DNA from: Lewinellaceae bacterium
GTDB taxonomy: Bacteria; Bacteroidota; Bacteroidia; Chitinophagales; Saprospiraceae
DNA length: 64,000 nt
Assembly (NCBI GenBank): GCA_020636135.1
Contig: JACJYK010000002.1
Span: 763,501 to 827,500 of the forward strand
Reading direction: 5' to 3'
Shown here: positions 44,033 to 52,675 of the stretch, one piece after another
Layout: each line of letters opens with the position of its first letter
Numbering within the stretch: position 1 is the stretch's first letter
Made by a program: the position numbers and the translations under genes
The notes under the pieces: model-generated
Told to the model about the DNA's origin: nothing
Databases searched by the model: none
The model's input: the letters and a program-made list of their open reading frames with translations, nothing else

Positions 44033-44794
44033 ATGGGACAAAAGACAAATCCAGTAGGCAATCGTTTAGGCATCATCCGGGGATGGGAATCCAACTGGTA
44101 TGGTGGTCGCGATATGGCTGAAAAAGTAGTGGAAGACCAGAAAATACGCAATTACCTGGACGCTCGTATCCAGAAAGGCGGTATCGCCCGGGTTATCATC
44201 GAGCGTACCCTGAAGCGTGTTACGGTTACCATCCATACGTCTCGTCCAGGTATCATCATCGGAAAGGGTGGATCCGAAGTGGATCAGATCCGTGAAGAGT
44301 TGAAGAAGCTGACTGGTAAAGATGTCCAGATAAATATCATTGAAATCCGTAAGCCTGAATTGGATGCAGCTATCGTTGCTGAATCCATTGCCAAGCAGAT
44401 CGAATCGCGGATAAATTATCGCCGTGCCATCAAAATGGCGATCCAGTCTACGATGCGTGCCGGTGCTGAGGGTATCAAGATCCGCATCTCAGGTCGTCTG
44501 AATGGTGCAGAAATGGCCCGGTCGGAAGAATACAAAGACGGCCGTACACCGTTGCATACTTTCCGTGCCGATATTGATTATTCACTGAAAGAAGCTCAAA
44601 CGGTTTACGGTAAGATCGGAATCAAGTGCTGGATCTGTAAGGGTGAAGTACTGGGCAAGAGGGATTTGTCCCCCAATGCAGGCCTGGCTACCTCACCACA
44701 ACAGCGCGGTGGCGGAGGAGATCGTGACAGAGACCGTGACCGCGATCGCGATCGTGGACGCGGAGGTCGTAAAAGAAATCCGAAGCGCGGTTAG
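44033..44794 (+). CDS. rpsC: Ribosomal protein S3 with Arg-Asp repeat tail
   Basis: 253 residues (E. coli 233). Forms part of the mRNA entry tunnel and has helicase activity there. The KH domain shows RPGIIIGKGGSEVDQIREEL, and the C-terminal domain is normal up to KGEVLGKRDLSPNA. After that comes a low-complexity tail with five or so Arg-Asp pairs between glycine-rich stretches, ending KRNPKRG. The tail is encoded by near-repeats around 44718-44770. Its charge pattern suggests a flexible, RNA-adjacent extension, not a separate domain. A 72-bp gap with a promoter-like box follows. Confidence 0.98.
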   Translation: MGQKTNPVGNRLGIIRGWESNWYGGRDMAEKVVEDQKIRNYLDARIQKGGIARVIIERTLKRVTVTIHTSRPGIIIGKGGSEVDQIREELKKLTGKDVQINIIEIRKPELDAAIVAESIAKQIESRINYRRAIKMAIQSTMRAGAEGIKIRISGRLNGAEMARSEEYKDGRTPLHTFRADIDYSLKEAQTVYGKIGIKCWICKGEVLGKRDLSPNAGLATSPQQRGGGGDRDRDRDRDRDRGRGGRKRNPKRG

Positions 44795-44814
44795 AATGTT
44801 ACATTAATTTCTAG

Positions 44815-44822
44815 TACCTTTG
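44815..44822 (+). promoter_or_regulatory. Possible internal promoter (-7 box) before rplP
   Basis: TACCTTTG is a perfect TAnnTTTG, 44 nt before rplP, in one of the longer gaps of the cluster. The -33 position has only TTAG at 44791-44794. An internal start could raise output of rplP and the spc genes. Confidence 0.45.
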
Positions 44823-44866
44823 CCGAACTTTTGCAAAAAGAATAGTAATCTCTAAAAATATAGATC

Positions 44867-45286
44867 ATGTTACAGCCCAAAAGAATGAAATATCGCAAGC
44901 TACAGAAAGGAGGTATCCGAGCTGTTGCGAAAAGAGGAACGACGATTGCATTCGGTTCTTTTGGACTTAAGACATTGGATGGAGGCCGGTTAACCAGCCG
45001 TCAGATCGAATCTGCACGTATCGCCATGACCCGTCATATGAAAAGGGAAGGTAACGTCTGGATTCGCATTTTCCCGGACAAGCCGATAACCAAAAAGCCT
45101 CAGGAAGTGCGGATGGGTAAAGGTAAAGGTCCGCTTGACCACTACGTAGCAGTGATTGAACCAGGTCGCATATTGTTCGAGCTGGATGGGGTTCCGGAGG
45201 ACGTGGCACGTGAGGCATTGCGCCTGGCAGCACAGAAACTTCCGGTCCTTACGAAGACAGTTGTACGCAGAGATTTTGAAGAATAA
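44867..45286 (+). CDS. rplP: Ribosomal protein L16
   Basis: 139 residues. Binds near the A-site tRNA elbow and organises the 50S active site. MLQPKRMKYRKLQKGG is the usual opening, and the Arg-containing loop region with GKGKGPLDHYVAVIEPGRIL is intact. No change is visible at the Arg81-type hydroxylation site (KPQEVRMGKGKG). Confidence 0.98.
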   Translation: MLQPKRMKYRKLQKGGIRAVAKRGTTIAFGSFGLKTLDGGRLTSRQIESARIAMTRHMKREGNVWIRIFPDKPITKKPQEVRMGKGKGPLDHYVAVIEPGRILFELDGVPEDVAREALRLAAQKLPVLTKTVVRRDFEE

Positions 45287-45322
45287 AAAGCATACAGAGG
45301 TATCATATAAAATCATCAGACC

Positions 45323-45553
45323 ATGCCTAGTAAGAAATATTTGCAATTGCAAGACTTCTCTGATCAGGATTTAGCCACAGAACTGGCTGATACAGAGGTG
45401 CAATTTCAAAAATTGCGATTCGATCATACGATCAAAGGATTGGATAATCCTTTGCGCCTGCGCGAAATCCGTCGTGATGTCGCCCGTATCAAGACCGAAA
45501 TGCGTCGTCGTGAATTAGCAGCATTGTCTAATGATACGCCTGGCCGCAGTTAA
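45323..45553 (+). CDS. rpmC: Ribosomal protein L29
   Basis: 76 residues (E. coli 63). Helical hairpin at the tunnel exit next to L23. LQLQDFSDQDLATELADTE and PLRLREIRRDVARIKTEMRR are the two helices. The extra residues are a short tail, ALSNDTPGRS. Confidence 0.96.
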   Translation: MPSKKYLQLQDFSDQDLATELADTEVQFQKLRFDHTIKGLDNPLRLREIRRDVARIKTEMRRRELAALSNDTPGRS

Positions 45554-45608
45554 CAGAAAACGAACAGTTATTATACACAAATATTTAAAGTACGCTAAGT
45601 AAGATCAT

Positions 45609-45866
45609 ATGTCACATACCAAACAGCGGAAAACCCGGGTAGGCGTAGTCACCAGCGATAAAATGGATAAATCGGTGACGGTATCCATCGTTCGTCGTTT
45701 GCAGCACCCGATCTATGGCAAATACGTCATGCATACCAAAAAATTCATGGCCCATGATGAAAAGAATGATTGCCATGTAGGAGATACCGTGCGTATCATG
45801 GAAACTCGTCCGCTGAGCAGACTGAAGCGTTGGCGTGTAGTCGAGATCGTAGAACGTGCTAAGTAA
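45609..45866 (+). CDS. rpsQ: Ribosomal protein S17
   Basis: 85 residues, one OB fold that binds 16S rRNA early in assembly. RKTRVGVVTSDKMDKSVTVS and KRLQ-type strand (RRLQHPIYGKYV) are recognisable, ending WRVVEIVERAK. It closes the S10 segment. Confidence 0.98.
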   Translation: MSHTKQRKTRVGVVTSDKMDKSVTVSIVRRLQHPIYGKYVMHTKKFMAHDEKNDCHVGDTVRIMETRPLSRLKRWRVVEIVERAK

Positions 45867-45902
45867 TTGTTTTTGCGAATATTATATTAATCGGAATTAG
45901 CG

Positions 45903-46268
45903 ATGATCCAGCAAGAATCAAGATTAAAAGTAGCAGACAATAGCGGTGCCAAAGAAGTATTGTGCATCCGTGTCCTGGGAGGTTCAAAACGCCGCTATGC
46001 CTCAATCGGGGATAAAATTGTGGTGTCCGTGAAATCTGCCAGCCCAGGCGGGATAAAGAAGGGAACGGTATCCAAAGCTGTTGTCGTGCGTACCAAAAAG
46101 GAGATCCGTCGCAAGGATGGTTCTTACATCCGTTTCGATGATAACGCGGTCGTGCTGCTGAATGCAGCCGATGAACCCCGGGGTACCCGTATCTTCGGTC
46201 CGGTAGCCCGTGAGTTGCGCGAACGTGATTTCATGCGTATCGTTTCCCTTGCACCTGAAGTATTATAA
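45903..46268 (+). CDS. rplN: Ribosomal protein L14
   Basis: 121 residues. Bridges the subunits (B5/B8) and binds silencing factor RsfS in other bacteria. MIQQESRLKVADNSGAKEVL opens it, and the C-terminal GTRIFGPVARELRERDFMRI is the interface helix. First gene of the spc segment. Confidence 0.98.
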   Translation: MIQQESRLKVADNSGAKEVLCIRVLGGSKRRYASIGDKIVVSVKSASPGGIKKGTVSKAVVVRTKKEIRRKDGSYIRFDDNAVVLLNAADEPRGTRIFGPVARELRERDFMRIVSLAPEVL

Positions 46269-46286
46269 TTTATAAAGATTGGGACC

Positions 46287-46628
46287 ATGCCAAAGAAAAT
46301 AAACAGTCATATCACCCAAAAGCTCCACATTCGCAAAGGCGATACCGTCCTGGTGAATTCTGGAGCCTATAAGGGAACAAAAGGGGAAGTTTTACAGGTA
46401 TTTCCCAAAAAATATACTGCCATTGTAGACGGAGTGAACGCGGCGAAAAAACACATGAAGCCTACCAACGACAATCCGGGTGGTATCCATGAAATCAATC
46501 GTCCGATCCATTTATCCAATCTTTCGGTTCTGGACCCTAAATCCGGTGAACCCACGCGGGTTGGACGGAAAATGGTCGGTGATAAAATGGTCCGTTATTC
46601 TAAAAAATCTGGTGAAATAATTAAGTGA
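46287..46628 (+). CDS. rplX: Ribosomal protein L24
   Basis: 113 residues (E. coli 104). Early 50S assembly protein with a KOW motif (KGDTVLVNSGAYKGTKGEVL). The rest covers the 23S-binding face (EINRPIHLSNLSVLDPKSGE). The stop TGA (46626-46628) shares its final base with the ATG of rplE, pointing to coupled translation. Confidence 0.97.
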   Translation: MPKKINSHITQKLHIRKGDTVLVNSGAYKGTKGEVLQVFPKKYTAIVDGVNAAKKHMKPTNDNPGGIHEINRPIHLSNLSVLDPKSGEPTRVGRKMVGDKMVRYSKKSGEIIK

Positions 46629-47188
46629 TGAGCTATCAACCCAGACTTAAAACATTATACCGCGAGGAAATCGTAAAAAAACTGATGGATCAGTTTCAAT
46701 ACAAATCCATCATGCAGGTACCTCGTCTGATCAAAATCAGCATCAACCAGGGGGTAGGTGTTGCAACCCAGGACAAGAAACTGGTGGACGTCGCGATCGA
46801 TGAAATGACAACCATTGCCGGTCAGAAAGCAGTGGTTACGAAAGCCAAGAAATCCGTGTCCAACTTTAAGTTGCGTGAAAACATGCCGATTGGTGCACGG
46901 GTCACCCTGCGTCACGACCGCATGTTTGAATTCCTGGATCGCCTGGTCACAGTTGCCCTGCCTCGTGTAAGGGACTTTCAGGGAATCAGCGACAAAAGCT
47001 TTGACGGTAATGGAAACTATACCCTCGGCGTAACGGAACAGATCATTTTTCCGGAGATCGACCTGGATAAAGTAAACCGTATCGCCGGTATGGACATAAC
47101 CATTGTCACCAGCGCAAAAACCGATAAAGAAGCTCTAGAATTGCTTAAATACCTAGGATTACCATTTAAAAATCAACAACGCAATTAA
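46628..47188 (+). CDS. rplE: Ribosomal protein L5
   Basis: 186 residues from the ATG at 46628, which overlaps the rplX stop as TGATG; a GTG one codon upstream is less likely. Binds 5S rRNA and the P-site tRNA. LKTLYREEIVKKLMDQF, PRLIKISINQGVG and NYTLGVTEQIIFPEID are conserved blocks. Confidence 0.97.
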   Translation: MSYQPRLKTLYREEIVKKLMDQFQYKSIMQVPRLIKISINQGVGVATQDKKLVDVAIDEMTTIAGQKAVVTKAKKSVSNFKLRENMPIGARVTLRHDRMFEFLDRLVTVALPRVRDFQGISDKSFDGNGNYTLGVTEQIIFPEIDLDKVNRIAGMDITIVTSAKTDKEALELLKYLGLPFKNQQRN

Positions 47189-47199
47189 CCAAATTCGTT

Positions 47200-47469
47200 A
47201 TGTCAAAAAAATCTATCATAGCTCGTCAGCAAAAGCGTGAACGCATGGTGGCAAAGTATGCCGCTCTGCGTAACAAACTGAAAGAAGAAGGACGTTGGGA
47301 CGAATTGGATCAATTGCCACGTAACGGATCCTCAGTCCGGTTGAAAAACCGTTGCAAACTGACCGGTAGACCTAAAGGGTACATTCGCCGGTTTGGACTT
47401 TGTCGTGTCCAGTTTCGGGATATGGCTTTGGACGGAAAGATCCCTGGTGTAACGAAAGCAAGTTGGTAA
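47200..47469 (+). CDS. rpsN: Ribosomal protein S14, zinc-free type
   Basis: 89 residues. 30S head protein. SIIARQQKRERMVAKYAALR and NRCKLTGRPKGYIRRFGLCR are typical. The CXXC pairs of the zinc-binding (C+) S14 are absent, so this is the zinc-independent (C-) form, consistent with the zinc-free L36 further down. Confidence 0.97.
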   Translation: MSKKSIIARQQKRERMVAKYAALRNKLKEEGRWDELDQLPRNGSSVRLKNRCKLTGRPKGYIRRFGLCRVQFRDMALDGKIPGVTKASW

Positions 47470-47490
47470 TCCAGTTAAATTATTGAAACA

Positions 47491-47898
47491 ATGGCAGTAA
47501 CAGATCCTATAGCAGATTATTTGACGCGGATTCGCAATGCGCAGCAAGCCGGTCACCGGATCGTAGAGATCCCGGCAAGTAATATGAAAAAACACATTAC
47601 GGAAATCCTGTACGATCAGGGTTATATCCTGAAATACATGTTTGACGGTGAACCTGGCAAGAAAGGGGAAGTCATCAAAATCGCCCTTAAATACGATCCG
47701 GCAACCAAATTGCCTGTGATTCGCAATCTGCAACGCATCTCCCGGCCTGGTCTGCGTAAATATTCCAGCGCAACGGACTTGCCTCGAATCATCAATGGAT
47801 TGGGGATCGCAATAGTATCGACCTCCAAAGGGTTGATGACCAGTAAGCAGGCGAAGGCGCTCAACATGGGCGGTGAATTGATTTGTTACGTTTATTAA
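47491..47898 (+). CDS. rpsH: Ribosomal protein S8
   Basis: 135 residues (E. coli 130). Central 30S assembly protein; in enterics it represses the spc operon. DPIADYLTRIRNAQQAGHR opens the N-domain, and the C-terminal ISTSKGLMTSKQA-type loop is present as VSTSKGLMTSKQAKALNMGG. Confidence 0.98.
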   Translation: MAVTDPIADYLTRIRNAQQAGHRIVEIPASNMKKHITEILYDQGYILKYMFDGEPGKKGEVIKIALKYDPATKLPVIRNLQRISRPGLRKYSSATDLPRIINGLGIAIVSTSKGLMTSKQAKALNMGGELICYVY

Positions 47899-47917
47899 TA
47901 GTATAAAAACAACCATC

Positions 47918-48472
47918 ATGTCAAGGATAGGAAAAGCAATTGTTACCATACCAGCCGGAGTGACTGTCGATGTCGCCAAAAACAACCTGGTTACGGTAAA
48001 AGGACCGAAAGGAACGCTTTCCCAGAAAATTGATGTTGATCTGCAAGTCGAGTTGGACGGGAATGAACTTAGTGTGAAACGGCCAACGAACCAAAAGAGA
48101 CATCGTGAGGTGCACGGATTGACCCGCGCCCTTATTGCCAACATGGTTAAAGGCGTTTCCGATGGATTCACCAAAAACCTGGAGTTGGTAGGGGTCGGAT
48201 ACCGGGCAGCCAATACCGGTAATTTGATCGAATTTGCAGTCGGTTATTCTCACCCGATCTACTTCTATGTGCCGGATGAACTGAAAGTGGAAACAGCCAC
48301 TGAAAAAGGTAAGGCACCGGTGATCAAATTGAGTGGACCGGATAAACAATTATTGGGTCAGGTAGCAGCTAAGATCCGTTCTTACCGTAAACCGGAACCA
48401 TACAAAGGAAAAGGTATCAAATTCTCGGATGAGATCATCCGTCGTAAAGCTGGTAAGACAGCTGGTAAATAA
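47918..48472 (+). CDS. rplF: Ribosomal protein L6
   Basis: 184 residues, two tandem alpha/beta domains near the factor-binding site. MSRIGKAIVTIPAGVTVDV is the usual start; the C-terminal domain carries KIRSYRKPEPYKGKGIKFSD, the rRNA-contact block. Normal length. Confidence 0.98.
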   Translation: MSRIGKAIVTIPAGVTVDVAKNNLVTVKGPKGTLSQKIDVDLQVELDGNELSVKRPTNQKRHREVHGLTRALIANMVKGVSDGFTKNLELVGVGYRAANTGNLIEFAVGYSHPIYFYVPDELKVETATEKGKAPVIKLSGPDKQLLGQVAAKIRSYRKPEPYKGKGIKFSDEIIRRKAGKTAGK

Positions 48473-48504
48473 TTTTTGATCAGATAGTAAAGAGTCTTTA
48501 AACG

Positions 48505-48858
48505 ATGAAATTCTCTAAAGCAAATCGTCGTCGCAAAATACACTACGGCATCCGCAACAAGATCAGCGGTACTTCAAGTCGCCCGCGCTTATCGGTCTAC
48601 CGAAGCAATCGTTTTATCTATTGCCAGATCGTAGATGACCTGGCAGGGGTAACATTGGCATCTGCTTCGTCCCGGGAAGAGAATATCTCCCAGAATGGCA
48701 ACAAAGCCGACCAGGCTAAACTTGTCGGTAAGTTGATCGGTGAACGTGCAAAGCAACACGACATTGAATCCATCGTCTTCGACCGTGGCGGGTATCTGTA
48801 TCACGGCAGAGTAAAAGCATTAGCTGACGGCGCAAGAGAAGCCGGCCTGAAATTTTAA
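48505..48858 (+). CDS. rplR: Ribosomal protein L18
   Basis: 117 residues, identical length to E. coli. Carries 5S rRNA to the 50S subunit together with L5. RRRKIHYGIRNKISGTSSRP and the C-terminal FDRGGYLYHGRVKALADGAR are conserved. Confidence 0.98.
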   Translation: MKFSKANRRRKIHYGIRNKISGTSSRPRLSVYRSNRFIYCQIVDDLAGVTLASASSREENISQNGNKADQAKLVGKLIGERAKQHDIESIVFDRGGYLYHGRVKALADGAREAGLKF

Positions 48859-48882
48859 TACATCTAAGAAAGAATTCCAATC

Positions 48883-49401
48883 ATGGCAAAAGTTGTAATG
48901 GAACGCGTCAGACCGACGGATACAGAACTGAAAGAAAAGCTGGTGAACCTGAACCGGGTTGCAAAGGTGACCAAGGGTGGACGTACCTTTAGCTTTTCCG
49001 CCGTTGTTGTGGTCGGTGATGGCAACGGTATCGTTGGTCACGGCTTGGGTAAAGCCCGTGACGTTTCTGAGGCGATCTCCAAAGCGGTGGATGATGCTAA
49101 GAAAAACCTGATCAAAGTGCCCATCCACAAAGGAACCATACCCCATGCTCAAAATGGGAAATATGGTGCCGGACGGGTATTGATAAAGCCTGCTTCGGAT
49201 GGTACCGGAGTTATCGCTGGTGGTGCCATGCGTGCCGTATTGGAAATTGCCGGGGTACACAACGTATTGGCAAAGTCCCATGGTTCTTCTAACCCACACA
49301 ACGTGGTTAAGGCAACCATTGACGCGCTAACCCGTCTGCGTAATCCGATGTCTATCGCCAAACAGCGTAGCATCAAAGTTGAGAAATTGTTTAACGGATA
49401 A
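48883..49401 (+). CDS. rpsE: Ribosomal protein S5
   Basis: 172 residues. Part of the mRNA entry site and decoding accuracy. The N-terminal double-stranded-RNA-type domain (LNRVAKVTKGGRTFSFSAVV) and the GHGLGKARDVSEAISKAVDD block are intact; no change at the spectinomycin loop is obvious. Ends in EKLFNG. Confidence 0.98.
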   Translation: MAKVVMERVRPTDTELKEKLVNLNRVAKVTKGGRTFSFSAVVVVGDGNGIVGHGLGKARDVSEAISKAVDDAKKNLIKVPIHKGTIPHAQNGKYGAGRVLIKPASDGTGVIAGGAMRAVLEIAGVHNVLAKSHGSSNPHNVVKATIDALTRLRNPMSIAKQRSIKVEKLFNG

Positions 49402-49416
49402 TATAAATTTCAAGTG

Positions 49417-49596
49417 ATGGCCAAAGTACGCATCACCCAGGTAAAAAGTGGTATCGACCGGTCTAACCGGCAAAAGGCAACCCTCCACGCACTCGGTTTG
49501 CGCAAAATGCATCAAAGTGTAGAACACGAAGCTACACCGCAGATCAAGGGGATGGTAGACCGTGTTAAGCATTTAGTTAATGTAGAAGAGCTTTAA
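49417..49596 (+). CDS. rpmD: Ribosomal protein L30
   Basis: 59 residues from the ATG at 49417; a GTG one codon earlier would add one Met. MAKVRITQVKSGIDRSNRQK and LGLRKMHQSVEHE are the family marks. It is the same length as in E. coli. Confidence 0.97.
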   Translation: MAKVRITQVKSGIDRSNRQKATLHALGLRKMHQSVEHEATPQIKGMVDRVKHLVNVEEL

Positions 49597-49619
49597 TCAA
49601 GCCGGCAAAATTTGTAAAC

Positions 49620-50066
49620 ATGAACTTGCATTCACTTAAACCAAGTCAGGGAGCTGTAAAAAAGCGTAAGCGCATAGCCCGTGGTCCCGGATCTGGACAC
49701 GGAGGTACAGCAACCCGTGGACATAAAGGTGCTAAATCCCGCTCAGGCTTTAAAAGCAAACGGCATTTTGAAGGTGGCCAGATGCCGATTCAGATGCGTT
49801 TGCCTAAAAGAGGTTTCAAAAACCCTAACCGGGTGGAATATAAAGCCATCAGTCTGAGCCAATTGGACAGCTGGGCAGAAAAATACGGAGTGACCGTCTT
49901 CGACGAAGCATTCTACCAGGCGCACAATGTCTATAAGAAAACCGAATTGATCAAAATTCTGGCCGACGGTGAACCTTCCAAAGCGTTTACTGTCTCAGCT
50001 CATGCATTTTCCGCTACCGCTAAGGCTGCTATTGAAGCTAAAGGTGGAAGTGTTCAAGCATTATAA
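49620..50066 (+). CDS. rplO: Ribosomal protein L15
   Basis: 148 residues. Late 50S assembly protein. The glycine-rich, basic N-terminus (KRIARGPGSGHGGTATRGHK) threads into 23S rRNA, followed by GQMPIQMRLPKRGFKN. The C-terminal globular part ends at AAIEAKGGSVQAL. 9 bp before secY. Confidence 0.98.
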   Translation: MNLHSLKPSQGAVKKRKRIARGPGSGHGGTATRGHKGAKSRSGFKSKRHFEGGQMPIQMRLPKRGFKNPNRVEYKAISLSQLDSWAEKYGVTVFDEAFYQAHNVYKKTELIKILADGEPSKAFTVSAHAFSATAKAAIEAKGGSVQAL

Positions 50067-50075
50067 TCGGATCAC

Positions 50076-51449
50076 ATGAAAAAATTGATCGAGACCCTCA
50101 AGAATATTTGGAAAATTCAGGAACTCCGTAAACGGATTCTATATACACTGGGACTGATCCTCGTTTATCGATTTGGTAAATACGTGGTCATTCCTGGCGT
50201 TAATGCCACCATCATGCAGAGTGCCATCAATCAGGCACAAGGCAAGGATCTTCTGGGTTTGATCAACAACTTCACCGGAGGCGCTTTTTCATCGGCTTCG
50301 GTTTTTGCATTGGGTATTATGCCCTATATCACGGCATCCATTATCGTTCAATTGCTGGGCTTTGCAGTGCCTTATTTTCAGCGGTTGCAGCAACATGAGG
50401 GAGAGTCCGGGAGGAAAAAACTAAATCAGATCACCCGCCTGCTTACCGTGGCAATTACCCTGGTTCAGGGGGGAGGCTATCTTACCCTGGTTAAAAATAT
50501 GGGTGCTGTTGACCCGAATATTGCACCCGGCCTGTTCTGGTTTAGTGGTATTATCATCCTTTCCAGTGGTACCATCTTCGCGATGTGGTTGGGTGAAAAG
50601 ATTACCGACCGCGGTATTGGAAACGGTATCTCCATGCTGATTATGATCGGGATTATTGCCAACATCCCGAGCGCCTTACTGTTTGAATTCTCAAGTAGGG
50701 TAGAGGCAGGCGGAGCATTACTTTTTGTTCTGGAACTGGCACTGTTCTTCCTGGTTATCGTAGCTACGATCCTGATTGTACAGGGCGTGCGTAAGATTCC
50801 GATCCAGTTTGCCAAACGGATGGTAGGCCGTGGAAACATCAATATGCCGGTCAGCGGAAACCGTGATTACATTCCTCTGAAAGTGAATGCTGCCGGTGTA
50901 ATGCCTATCATCTTTGCCCAGGCCATCATGTTTTTACCGGCTACCATTGCTGGCTGGTTATCCAACAACGATTCTTCCATTATGGCGAGTGGATTTATGC
51001 AGCAGCTGACCAATCCATTCTCCTTCTTGTCCAGCGTATTCGCATTCCTGCTGGTTGTGGTATTTACCTTCGTGTATACCGCTCTGATCGTTAATCCCAA
51101 GCAGTATTCCGAATACCTGAAACGTCAAAATGCATTTATTCCTGGTGTCAAGCCGGGTAAAGATACCGCTGATTTCATCGATGAAATTACGACCAGAGTG
51201 ACTTTGCCGGGGTCAATCTTCCTTGGATTGATCACCATCATCCCGGCTATCGCATTTGCTTTCGGTGTCAGTCAGCGCTTTGCACATTACTTCGGAGGTA
51301 CCTCCTTGCTTATCCTGGTCGCAGTAGTCCTGGATACCTTGCAGCAAATCGAGAGTTACCTGCTTATGCGTAAATACGATGGACTGGTTAAATCCGGCCG
51401 GATCAAAGGAAGAAGTGGCAGCGGAATGCAGATCGGCGCCAGCATGTAA
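50076..51449 (+). CDS. secY: Protein translocase subunit SecY
   Basis: 457 residues, ten transmembrane helices. Forms the Sec channel in the inner membrane with SecE and SecG. The start MKKLIETLKNIWKIQELRKR, the plug-region ALGIMPYITASIIVQLLGF, the TM5-6 loop with GRGNINMPVSG, and the cytoplasmic YLKRQNAFIPGVKPGKDT loop contacting SecA are recognisable. The length is slightly more than E. coli (443). It supplies the first step for the many exported lipoproteins and the T9SS cargo in this window. Confidence 0.98.
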   Translation: MKKLIETLKNIWKIQELRKRILYTLGLILVYRFGKYVVIPGVNATIMQSAINQAQGKDLLGLINNFTGGAFSSASVFALGIMPYITASIIVQLLGFAVPYFQRLQQHEGESGRKKLNQITRLLTVAITLVQGGGYLTLVKNMGAVDPNIAPGLFWFSGIIILSSGTIFAMWLGEKITDRGIGNGISMLIMIGIIANIPSALLFEFSSRVEAGGALLFVLELALFFLVIVATILIVQGVRKIPIQFAKRMVGRGNINMPVSGNRDYIPLKVNAAGVMPIIFAQAIMFLPATIAGWLSNNDSSIMASGFMQQLTNPFSFLSSVFAFLLVVVFTFVYTALIVNPKQYSEYLKRQNAFIPGVKPGKDTADFIDEITTRVTLPGSIFLGLITIIPAIAFAFGVSQRFAHYFGGTSLLILVAVVLDTLQQIESYLLMRKYDGLVKSGRIKGRSGSGMQIGASM

Positions 51450-51466
51450 ATCTTCCTTACACAACT

Positions 51467-52276
51467 ATGGTTACGTATAAGACAGACGAAGAAATTGAAC
51501 TCATCCGCAAAAGCTGCCTGTTGGTTTGTGACGCACTGGCAGAGGTTGCTACCCTGCTGAAGCCCGGAATCACCGGGCAGGAGATCGATTCTGCCGCCGA
51601 ACAAGTCATACGTGACCATGGTGCCAAGCCCGGATTCAAAGGATATCGTGGTTTTCCGGCCACCCTCTGTGTCTCCAGAAATGAAGAAGTAGTCCATGGT
51701 ATACCCAATACACAGCCCTTCAAGGCCGGTGATATCGTGTCGGTAGATTGTGGCGTGCTTATGAATGGGTTCTATGGAGATGCCGCATATACTTTCGCCA
51801 TAGGTGATGTCCCTGAAAAAACCATGGAACTACTTCGGGTCACTAGGCGTTCACTCTACCTGGCGATAGAACAAGCGAAATCAGGACAGCGTATCGGAGA
51901 CATCAGCTTTGCCGTACAAAATTATTGCGAAGTGGAGAACCATTACGGTGTCGTTCGGGAGCTGGTTGGACATGGTGTGGGTAAGAATCTGCACGAAAGC
52001 CCGGATGTCCCGAACTTTGGAAAACGGGGCAGAGGATTAAAACTGAGGTCTGGACTGGTCATTGCCATCGAACCGATGGTCAATCTGGGCGACAAAAGAG
52101 TAGCTCAGTCACAGGACGGATGGACGATATATGCAAGGGATCACGCCCCATCCGCGCACTATGAACATACCATTGCAATCCGTGATGATGGTGCTGATAT
52201 CCTGTCGGATCACGTACGAATCGAAGAGGCGATTAAAAATAACGCAGAACTTAAGGAAATTTCAAATAAAAATTAG
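51467..52276 (+). CDS. map: Methionine aminopeptidase, type I
   Basis: 269 residues. Removes the initiator Met from nascent proteins. The five metal ligands are visible: Asp in VSVDCGVLMNGFYGDAAYTF (two Asp), His in GHGVGKNLHESP, Glu in VIAIEPMVN and Glu in YEHTIAI. No N-terminal zinc extension is present. Lies between secY and infA, as in Gram-positive and Bacteroidota spc operons. Confidence 0.97.
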   Translation: MVTYKTDEEIELIRKSCLLVCDALAEVATLLKPGITGQEIDSAAEQVIRDHGAKPGFKGYRGFPATLCVSRNEEVVHGIPNTQPFKAGDIVSVDCGVLMNGFYGDAAYTFAIGDVPEKTMELLRVTRRSLYLAIEQAKSGQRIGDISFAVQNYCEVENHYGVVRELVGHGVGKNLHESPDVPNFGKRGRGLKLRSGLVIAIEPMVNLGDKRVAQSQDGWTIYARDHAPSAHYEHTIAIRDDGADILSDHVRIEEAIKNNAELKEISNKN

Positions 52277-52283
52277 ATATTTG
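52276..52283 (+). promoter_or_regulatory. Promoter-like box before infA
   Basis: GATATTTG matches TAnnTTTG at seven of eight positions, overlapping the map stop region and 20 nt before the infA start. Weak without a -33 element. Confidence 0.3.
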
Positions 52284-52303
52284 CACTCCGAATTTTGAAC
52301 CAG

Positions 52304-52525
52304 GTGGCTAAGAAAAACTTAATTAAGCAAGACGGTGTGATTGAAGAAGCCCTCTCCAATGCGATGTTCCGCGTGCGTTTGGAGAACGGCCATCAGATCA
52401 TAGCCACGATATCTGGTAAAATGCGAATGAATTACATTAGGATCCTTCCCGGTGACAAAGTTTCGGTGGAAATGTCTCCATACGATCTGAGTCGGGGACG
52501 GATCATATTTAGATATAAATCCTAG
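52304..52525 (+). CDS. infA: Translation initiation factor IF-1
   Basis: 73 residues from the GTG at 52304, which gives the expected MAKKNLIKQDGVIEEA start; an in-frame TTG at 52295 would add three residues and is less likely. Single OB fold that occupies the 30S A site. NAMFRVRLENGHQIIATISG and KMRMNYIRILPGDKVSVEMS are conserved. Four bases separate it from rpmJ. Confidence 0.96.
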   Translation: MAKKNLIKQDGVIEEALSNAMFRVRLENGHQIIATISGKMRMNYIRILPGDKVSVEMSPYDLSRGRIIFRYKS

Positions 52526-52529
52526 CGAT

Positions 52530-52646
52530 ATGAAAGTTCGAGCTTCCGTGAAGAAGCGTACGGCAGATTGTAAGATCGTACGACGTAAAGGACGGGTATA
52601 CATTATTAACAAAAAGAACCCTAAGCTGAAGCAGCGTCAGGGTTAA
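52530..52646 (+). CDS. rpmJ: Ribosomal protein L36, zinc-free type
   Basis: 38 residues (MKVRASVKKRTADC at the start, PKLKQRQG at the end), with the universal length. Of the C-C-C-H zinc ligands of classic L36 (positions 11, 14, 27, 33) only Cys14 remains; the others are Thr, Asn and Leu. So this is the zinc-independent variant. It sits between infA and rpsM, its normal place. Confidence 0.97.
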   Translation: MKVRASVKKRTADCKIVRRKGRVYIINKKNPKLKQRQG

Positions 52647-52675
52647 TATTTTATAAAGCGAAAATACATCAACGT

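Noticed and set aside
47332..48213. Long minus-strand frame across rpsN-rpsH-rplF (293 codons)
   Set aside because: A shadow frame spanning three conserved genes and their gaps.
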